A stretch of 10,162 bases of DNA from an uncultured Methylococcaceae bacterium (lineage in GTDB: Bacteria; Pseudomonadota; Gammaproteobacteria; Methylococcales; Methylomonadaceae): positions 1 to 10,162 of the forward strand of contig CAIMDR010000630.1 of the NCBI GenBank assembly GCA_903839795.1, written 5' to 3'. The position numbers and the translations under genes are program-made. The notes beneath the pieces are model-generated. The model saw only the letters and a program-made list of their open reading frames with translations, was not told where the DNA came from and did not search any database. Shown piece after piece: positions 4,377 to 10,162 of the stretch (positions within the stretch are counted from its first letter, which is position 1; each line of letters opens with the position of its first letter).

Positions 4377-5995
4377 AAAAAATAATCAGTCTGTCACCCT
4401 TCACTTTATTAATAAACAAACTCAACCACCGGACAACTTCCCTTTCAATTGCGGCGATACCGCTCTTGATTTCCGGTTGCATGTTGGGGCCTGACTTTAC
4501 CAGCCCCGCAAGTCCGGACACCCAAAGCTACACGACTAACAAACCGTCAGGCCGTATAAGCACAAGCTCGTCAGAGTCAGGTGCGGCGCAATCTTTGGCG
4601 CTGGGAAAAGATATTCAGGGGCAATGGTGGACTTTATTTCGTTCTCCGCCCTTAACCAAACTCATTGAACAAGCCATGAAGCATAATCCTGATTTACAGG
4701 CCGCTTCATCTGCATTAACCGAAGCCCAAGAAAAAGCTTCTGTTCAGGAGAGCTCCTTATTTCCTGCCTTGGACGCAGGTTTTTCAACCAAACGTCAAAA
4801 AATTTCCGGCGCACAATTTGGCAACCCCAGTTTTCAGGCGCCTGCTTACAACCTCTCAACCGCATCGGTTCAGGTTGCCTACACGCTGGACGCTTTCGGC
4901 GCCATTAGAAGGCAGATCGAAGGCTTTGAGGCTCAAGCAGACTATCAACGTTTCCAACTTGAAGGAACTTTCCTGACGTTGGCTTCAAACGTCGTCACCA
5001 CCGCGATTCAAGAAGCGTCTTTAAGAGCGCAGATTAGTGCGACGCAGGAAATCATCAGTGCTCAAACCAAAGGACTTGAACTGGTCAAGCAACAGTTCGA
5101 ATTGGGGGGCGCATCAAAAGTTGACGTCTTGTTACAGCAAACCACACTGGAACAGACGCGAACAACCTTGCCGCCTTTAGAGCGACAACTGGCTCAAAAT
5201 CGCCATCGTTTGACGGTGTTAACCGGCGAACTGCCCAGCACTGAACTGGTCGCTCAATTCAATCTCTCAGACCTGCATCTGCCCGAGGAATTGCCGCTCA
5301 GCTTGCCCTCCAAACTGGTGCAACAACGCCCCGATGTGCGAGCACAAGAAGCCCTGCTACATGTCGCCAGCGCACAAATCGGCATTGCTACCGCCCATTT
5401 GCTACCTGACTTTACCATCAATGCCAATGTCGGCAGCATCGCCACCCGGGGAGGTGATTTATTTGTTCCCGGCAGCGCCATCTGGAGCGTTGGCGGCAAT
5501 CTGTTACAGCCTGTTTTTCATGGTGGCGGACTGATCCACCAACGACGTGCGGCGCTGGCGGCTTACGAACAGGCAGCGGCCCAATACCGGAGCACGGTCT
5601 TGCTGGCCTTCCAAAACGTCGCCGATACCATGAGCGCACTGGAGTTCGACGCCGACGGATTGAAGACACAAGATGCTGCCGTAAAGGCGGCGTTTGATGC
5701 CCTGGAACTGACTCAAATGCAATACAAAATCGGGGCTGTCAGTTATCTGCCGCTACTTGTTTCGGAGCGCAATTACCACCAAACACGTATTACCCAGATA
5801 ACCGCGCAAACCCGACGCTATTCCGACACAGCCGCCTTGTTTCAGGCACTGGGCGGCGGCTGGTGGAATCGCCCCAATTTATCTGCCGGTTTATTGGCTG
5901 AGCAACAGAAAAAAATCAACAGTGACAAGGCCCAAGGTATCAAGGCAAACGAGCCCGACCTTTTCCGCCTTCAATCTTGGATATTTAACCTTTAA
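4373..5995 (+). CDS. RND efflux outer-membrane factor, NodT/OprM-type lipoprotein
   Basis: A 540-residue outer-membrane channel subunit. After a long, mildly basic start, a hydrophobic stretch (about 22-33) ends in the lipobox ISG-C36, followed by MLGPDFTSP; the GPDF-x-x-P sequence just after the lipidated cysteine is typical of NodT-family channels. A Ser/Thr-rich linker (about 45-75) leads to the first OEP domain, with QWWTLFRSPPLTKLIEQA and NPDLQAA. The second OEP repeat contains LVQQRPDVRAQEALL (about 315-330) and AHLLPDFTINANVG. The protein would trimerise as a TolC-like barrel and periplasmic tunnel. Its end is longer than usual: about 45 residues follow the common ALGGGWW terminus. Its ATG overlaps the tetR stop by four bases, so translation is probably coupled. 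The membrane-fusion protein follows after 46 bases. Identification is firm; substrate range is unknown. Confidence 0.95.
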   Translation: MKKIISLSPFTLLINKLNHRTTSLSIAAIPLLISGCMLGPDFTSPASPDTQSYTTNKPSGRISTSSSESGAAQSLALGKDIQGQWWTLFRSPPLTKLIEQAMKHNPDLQAASSALTEAQEKASVQESSLFPALDAGFSTKRQKISGAQFGNPSFQAPAYNLSTASVQVAYTLDAFGAIRRQIEGFEAQADYQRFQLEGTFLTLASNVVTTAIQEASLRAQISATQEIISAQTKGLELVKQQFELGGASKVDVLLQQTTLEQTRTTLPPLERQLAQNRHRLTVLTGELPSTELVAQFNLSDLHLPEELPLSLPSKLVQQRPDVRAQEALLHVASAQIGIATAHLLPDFTINANVGSIATRGGDLFVPGSAIWSVGGNLLQPVFHGGGLIHQRRAALAAYEQAAAQYRSTVLLAFQNVADTMSALEFDADGLKTQDAAVKAAFDALELTQMQYKIGAVSYLPLLVSERNYHQTRITQITAQTRRYSDTAALFQALGGGWWNRPNLSAGLLAEQQKKINSDKAQGIKANEPDLFRLQSWIFNL

Positions 5996-6041
5996 CTTTT
6001 TAAAAATTTATGTTTGAACAAAATCCAGGCAGGAACCAACC

Positions 6042-7172
6042 ATGATTAAACGTATGATCATTATGCTCATCGTCGTCGGCCTAGTACTCGGGGGCATTTT
6101 TGGTTTCATTAGCTTCAAGGGGCGCATGATCAAAGAATATATGTCGTCTCAAGGTGTGCCGCTGCAAACCGTTTCCACCATCACCGCCAACACTCTGGAA
6201 TGGTCGCCAAAACTGGAAGCAGTCGGTAGCCTGCAAGCCGTTCAAGGTGCCAACATGAGCGCCGAGGTAGCGGGCATTGTAGAAAAAATCTACTTCAAAC
6301 AGGGCGATAATGTAAAGGTCGGAACCCCTTTGTTGCAACTACGCGCCTATGACGAGATTGCCAAACTGGAATCGCTAAAAGCTAGCGCACAACTGGCCCG
6401 GATCACTTACAATCGTAACCAGGCACAATTTAGCGTCAATGCCATCAGCAAGCAAACACTAGACATAGACAAAGCAAGCCTTGATGTGGCTCTTGCCAAT
6501 GTTGGACAACAACAAGCACTGGTCAACAAAAAGCTTATTCTTGCGCCCTTTACCGGTCGCTTGGGCATTCGACTGGTTGATGTAGGTCAATATCTTGAAG
6601 CAGGCACAGCAATCAGCACCTTACAGGCTCTGGACACTTTATTTGTGGACTTTTTTCTGCCACAACAAGCCTTGGAATCACTGAAAATCAGCCAAAAAGT
6701 AACCCTCAAAACGGACGCTTATCCCGCGCAAACATTTACCGGCGACATTACCGTCATCAATCCCAAAGTTGATATCAACACCCGCAATGTTCAGGTAAGA
6801 GCCACGCTAAATAACCCCGATAACAAACTACTGCCGGGCATGTATGCCACCGTTACTATTGCAACCGGACTGGCGCATCGCTATATCACGCTGCCGCGTA
6901 CCACCATCACCTTTAACGCCTTCGGTTCTACCATCTATCGGGTAGATGCCAACGGCCAAGACGAAACCGGTAAACCCAAGCTGGTTGCCAAACAAAGCTT
7001 TGTGACCACCGGTGATACGCGCGGCGACCAAATCGCCATCCTGACCGGCGTTAATGAAGGCGAAACAATAGTGACGACCGGGCAGATTAAACTACGCAAC
7101 GGCTCTCCTGTTATTGTTGATAATTCAAGTCAACCCAGCAACGACGCCACTCCGCAACCCAAAGACCAATAA
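6042..7172 (+). CDS. RND efflux membrane-fusion (periplasmic adaptor) protein, HlyD/AcrA superfamily
   Basis: A 376-residue adaptor. Residues 5-25 form a hydrophobic N-terminal segment without a lipobox cysteine, so it is probably held by an uncleaved anchor or released by signal peptidase I. The two lipoyl half-motifs are at about 68-100 (VQGANMSAEVAGIVEKIYF, then QGDNVKVGTPLLQL) and 163-190 (LILAPFTGRLGIRLVDVGQYLEAGT, with the APFxGxxG signature). The alpha-hairpin between them (about 103-160) docks on the outer-membrane channel. The beta-barrel (about 196-280) and membrane-proximal domain (NAFGSTIYRVD onwards, with VTTGDTRGDQIAILTGVNEGETIVTTG) follow in the usual order. AGGA at 6031-6034, seven bases upstream, is a good ribosome site. 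Family role: it bridges pump and channel in the periplasm and is needed for energised export. The next gene begins six bases after its stop. Confidence 0.95.
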   Translation: MIKRMIIMLIVVGLVLGGIFGFISFKGRMIKEYMSSQGVPLQTVSTITANTLEWSPKLEAVGSLQAVQGANMSAEVAGIVEKIYFKQGDNVKVGTPLLQLRAYDEIAKLESLKASAQLARITYNRNQAQFSVNAISKQTLDIDKASLDVALANVGQQQALVNKKLILAPFTGRLGIRLVDVGQYLEAGTAISTLQALDTLFVDFFLPQQALESLKISQKVTLKTDAYPAQTFTGDITVINPKVDINTRNVQVRATLNNPDNKLLPGMYATVTIATGLAHRYITLPRTTITFNAFGSTIYRVDANGQDETGKPKLVAKQSFVTTGDTRGDQIAILTGVNEGETIVTTGQIKLRNGSPVIVDNSSQPSNDATPQPKDQ

Positions 7173-7178
7173 GCAGCC

Positions 7179-10162
7179 ATGAATTTTACCGATATTTTTA
7201 TTCGCCGGCCCATCCTGGCAACGGTAGTCAGCATGATGCTGTTGGTATTGGGTTTGCGGGCGCTCAGTGAATTGCCCGTATTGCAATATCCACGTACCGA
7301 GAACGCCATAGTCACTGTCTCTACCGCTTACTATGGCGCTGATCCGGACATTATCGCGGGCTTTATCACCACGCCTTTGGAAAACAACATCGCGCAGGCA
7401 AACGGCATCGACTATATAACGTCGACCAGCCAAAACAGTGTCAGTACGATAACCGCCAATCTGCGACTCAATTATGATCCCAACAAGGCCTTGACGGAAA
7501 TCAATGCCAAGGTAAATGCCGTACTTAATCAATTACCGCCAGAATCGCAAACGCCGGTTCTGAGCGTGAAAATCGGTGAAACCATTGATGCCATGTATAT
7601 CGGCTTTTCCAGCGAAACCTTGCCTGCCAACAACATCACCGATTACTTGATCCGTTCAGTACAGCCCAGATTACAGGCCGTCGAAGGTATTCAGACTGCC
7701 GAGTTACTGGGTGGCAAAAACTTTTCCCTGCGTGCCTGGTTAGACCCCAACAAACTGGCGGCTTACGGACTCACCGCCTCCGACGTCAGCGCCGCCTTGA
7801 CCCAAAACAACTTTATCGCAGGCTTGGGCACCACCAAAGGTCAAATGGTGCAAGTCAACTTGACGGCATCAACCAGCCTGCATTCCGTCGCAGAATTTGA
7901 GCAGTTAATCATCAAGCAAAAAGATGGCGCGATCATTCGCTTAAAAGATGTCGCTAATGTCTCGTTGGGCGCTGATGATTACGAAGCCAGCGTTTCCTTC
8001 GATGGCAACAAGGCCGTTTATGTTGGGCTACAGGTGGCCTCAAGTGCCAATCTGCTTGAAGTGATCGAACGGGTGCGTAAAGTTTTTCCTGATATTCAGG
8101 CTCAACTGCCGGAAGGCATCAGTGGTAAAATCGTTTACGACTCAACAAAATTTGTTGACAGCTCTATCCATGAAGTCATCCATACCCTGCTCGAAGCGTT
8201 AGTGATTGTGACCTTGGTGGTGTTCGCCTTTTTGGGTTCACCCCGTTCAGTGCTGATACCGGTTATAGCGATACCGCTGTCTCTGATCGGCACCTTTACC
8301 ATCATGTTGATGCTGGGTTTTTCCATTAATTTATTAACGCTGCTGGCCTTGGTTCTCGCCATTGGACTGGTCGTTGATGATGCCATCATTGTCGTCGAAA
8401 ACGTCAACCGGCATATTGAAGACGGCATGCAACCGATTCCCGCTTCACTGCTGGCAGCGCGGGAACTGACCGGCCCCATTATCGCCATGACCATCGTGTT
8501 AATCGCCGTTTATGTCCCCGTCGGCTTTCAAGGCGGACTGACCGGCGCGTTATTCTCGGAATTTGCATTTACAGTGGTCGCTGCGGTAACCGTTTCTGCC
8601 ATTGTGGCGCTGACTTTGTCGCCGATGATGTGTTCCCGCTTGCTTAAATCCCATACCCACAACCGCAACGGCTGGGAAGAGCGTATCGTCGACTTTATTG
8701 ACCGTAAAGTTTTTGCAATACAACGTGTTTATTCACGTACATTGCACGGCTCACTTAACTTTTTACCCGTGACCGCTACCTTTGCAGCCATCATACTCGC
8801 CAGCATTTACTTTCTTTATACCAGCTCCAATAGAGAGCTTGCGCCGCAGGAAGATCAAGGCGTCATTATCACCATGTCAACGTCAGCGCCGGATGCCACG
8901 CTTCAACAACGCTTGGTTTATGCTGAACAGGTTTTTAAAAAATTTATGTCCCACACGGAAACCGATCACGTTTTTCAGCTCAATGTGCCCGGTCAATCCA
9001 TCGCAGGTACTGTTCTAAAACCCTGGGATGAGCGCACGCAAACGGCCACTGAACTGCAACCCATCATTCAGAAAGAAATGAATGAAATTGCCGGGGTTCG
9101 TGTCGCCGCCTTCCAACCACCGCCACTGCCAGGCAGTAGCGGTTTGCCGATGCAATTTGTAATCGGCACGACTGAATCGTTTGACCAATTAAACACCGTA
9201 ACGCAGCAATTTATGCAGGAAGCGCAAAAAAGCGGCATGTTTATCTTTCTCGACACGGATCTAAAAGTCGATAAACCGCAATCACAAGTGGAAATTGACC
9301 GCAATAAAACCGCGCTGCTGGGACTGAGTATGCAAGATGTCGGCTCGTCACTGGCCTCCATTCTGGGCGGTGGTTATGTTAACTATTTTAGTATGACCGG
9401 AAGATCGTATAAAGTTATTCCCCAGATTCAGCAAACCTCACGGCTTAATGCGGATCAGTTACTTAACTACTATATTCGTGCGGCCAACGGCGCCTCCGTT
9501 CCCCTATCCACCATTGCGACTATCAGCACCAAAACGGTACCGCAATCATTGAATCACTTTCAGCAATTAAACGCTGCGATTGTTTCGGGCGTGCCTTTTC
9601 CGGGCGTTACGCTGGGAGATTCAATTAATTCATTAAAAGAAATCGCCGCAAAAACATTACCGCCGGGCTACACAATAGACTACGCGGGGCAGTCACGCCA
9701 ACTGGTTAATGAGTCCAGCGGTTTTATTTTTACTTTTGGCTTTGCTTTAATCATTATTTTTCTGGCGTTATCTGCGCAATTTGAAAGCTTCCGTGACCCA
9801 CTGATTATTTTGGTGTCCGTCCCCATGTCCATCGCCGGGGCGCTTATATTTATTGCCTTGGGTATCGGCGGCGCAACCCTTAACATCTATACCGAAGTCG
9901 GCTTGGTTACTTTGATGGGCTTAATCAGTAAACATGGCATCCTGATTGTCGAATTTGCCAATATCAAGCAAAAAGAAGGCATGTCCACACGTGAAGCAAT
10001 AGAGACGGCAGCCGGTATCCGGTTACGCCCTATTTTAATGACGACCGCCGCCATGGTGCTGGGGGTCTTGCCGCTTATTTTCGCAACCGGCGCGGGTGCC
10101 GTATCGCGTTTTAACATAGGTCTGGTGATAGCGACCGGCATCGCCATCGGTACTTTGTTTAC
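7179..10162 (+). CDS. RND multidrug efflux pump, inner-membrane permease (HAE1 type), 3' end outside the window
   Basis: The open frame runs 994 full codons to the window edge; HAE1 pumps have about 1020-1050 residues, so only the last few dozen are missing. It starts MNFTDIFIRRPILATVVSMM, the FxxRP entry helix of the family. Proton-relay residues are present: D400 and D401 in LAIGLVVDDAIIVVEN (TM4) and K918 in LMGLISKHGILIVEF (TM10), matching AcrB D407, D408 and K940. Hydrophobic helices cluster at about 333-485 (TM2-6) and 848-985 (TM8-11, start of TM12), with TM1 near 11-29 and TM7 near 531. Large periplasmic loops lie between TM1 and TM2 and between TM7 and TM8; PPPLPGSSG at 647-655 lies in the second. 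It would trimerise and exchange protons for amphiphilic drugs, solvents or metabolites. No Shine-Dalgarno is evident; the six-base gap to the adaptor gene suggests translational coupling. It resembles MexI/MexF-like drug pumps rather than metal (CusA) pumps. Confidence 0.95.
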   Translation, partial: MNFTDIFIRRPILATVVSMMLLVLGLRALSELPVLQYPRTENAIVTVSTAYYGADPDIIAGFITTPLENNIAQANGIDYITSTSQNSVSTITANLRLNYDPNKALTEINAKVNAVLNQLPPESQTPVLSVKIGETIDAMYIGFSSETLPANNITDYLIRSVQPRLQAVEGIQTAELLGGKNFSLRAWLDPNKLAAYGLTASDVSAALTQNNFIAGLGTTKGQMVQVNLTASTSLHSVAEFEQLIIKQKDGAIIRLKDVANVSLGADDYEASVSFDGNKAVYVGLQVASSANLLEVIERVRKVFPDIQAQLPEGISGKIVYDSTKFVDSSIHEVIHTLLEALVIVTLVVFAFLGSPRSVLIPVIAIPLSLIGTFTIMLMLGFSINLLTLLALVLAIGLVVDDAIIVVENVNRHIEDGMQPIPASLLAARELTGPIIAMTIVLIAVYVPVGFQGGLTGALFSEFAFTVVAAVTVSAIVALTLSPMMCSRLLKSHTHNRNGWEERIVDFIDRKVFAIQRVYSRTLHGSLNFLPVTATFAAIILASIYFLYTSSNRELAPQEDQGVIITMSTSAPDATLQQRLVYAEQVFKKFMSHTETDHVFQLNVPGQSIAGTVLKPWDERTQTATELQPIIQKEMNEIAGVRVAAFQPPPLPGSSGLPMQFVIGTTESFDQLNTVTQQFMQEAQKSGMFIFLDTDLKVDKPQSQVEIDRNKTALLGLSMQDVGSSLASILGGGYVNYFSMTGRSYKVIPQIQQTSRLNADQLLNYYIRAANGASVPLSTIATISTKTVPQSLNHFQQLNAAIVSGVPFPGVTLGDSINSLKEIAAKTLPPGYTIDYAGQSRQLVNESSGFIFTFGFALIIIFLALSAQFESFRDPLIILVSVPMSIAGALIFIALGIGGATLNIYTEVGLVTLMGLISKHGILIVEFANIKQKEGMSTREAIETAAGIRLRPILMTTAAMVLGVLPLIFATGAGAVSRFNIGLVIATGIAIGTLF

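Noticed and set aside
7125..7532. Minus-strand frame of 135 codons over the adaptor-pump junction
   Set aside because: It is antisense to two well-supported genes and matches no family; long antisense frames are expected opposite such coding sequence.
8135..8494. Minus-strand frame of 119 codons inside the pump gene
   Set aside because: Its composition (many Ser, Thr and Met) is the mirror of the hydrophobic TM2-TM5 coding sequence; no independent evidence.

Overview
The window looks like chromosomal DNA of a Gram-negative gammaproteobacterium of moderate GC content. The main evidence is a lipid A gene group and a tripartite RND efflux operon with an outer-membrane lipoprotein channel. Combined with the repeat types, this would suit a methanotroph-like (Methylococcales) or related aquatic gammaproteobacterium, but that placement is inference and no marker here proves it.

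Left part (1-3466, all on the minus strand). In the direction of transcription this reads: a Gfo/Idh/MocA NAD-dependent sugar-nucleotide dehydrogenase (gnnA-like, 3466-2531), a DegT/StrS PLP aminotransferase (gnnB-like, 2289-1192), a Y1-type REP-associated tyrosine transposase (RAYT, 1087-449), and the 5' part of lpxB (321-1, cut by the window edge). GnnA and GnnB characterised in Acidithiobacillus oxidise and then transaminate position 3 of UDP-GlcNAc. This gives UDP-GlcNAc3N, the precursor of lipid A built on 2,3-diamino-2,3-dideoxyglucose with amide-linked acyl chains at positions 2 and 3. Linkage to lpxB is the main reason for preferring that function over an O-antigen role.

The lipid A group has been heavily colonised by small repeats. 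Two copies of a REP/BIME-like cassette (GTAGAGACGCG at one end, CGCGTCTCTAC at the other) lie next to and inside the RAYT. The internal copy keeps the reading frame: its palindromes recur every 39 bp and are translated as 13-residue repeats (DAIYRVS...DNP). A shrunken relative of the same palindrome and a different element, about 100 bp with terminal inverted repeats, sit between gnnA and gnnB. A third family (CACGAAGACACGAAGG...) sits upstream of gnnA.

Middle (3467-3791). This is a divergent intergenic region. It holds the third inverted repeat, a plausible sigma70 promoter, and a partial palindrome that could be the operator of the adjacent TetR regulator.

Right part (3792-10162, all on the plus strand). 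This is a tight operon: a TetR/AcrR repressor with a TTG start, a NodT/OprM-type outer-membrane factor lipoprotein (ATGA overlap), a membrane-fusion protein, and an HAE1-type RND pump (6-base gap, truncated by the window end). Together they would form a proton-driven envelope-spanning exporter, probably of drugs or other toxic amphiphiles, under local TetR control. No RNA genes or CRISPR arrays were seen.
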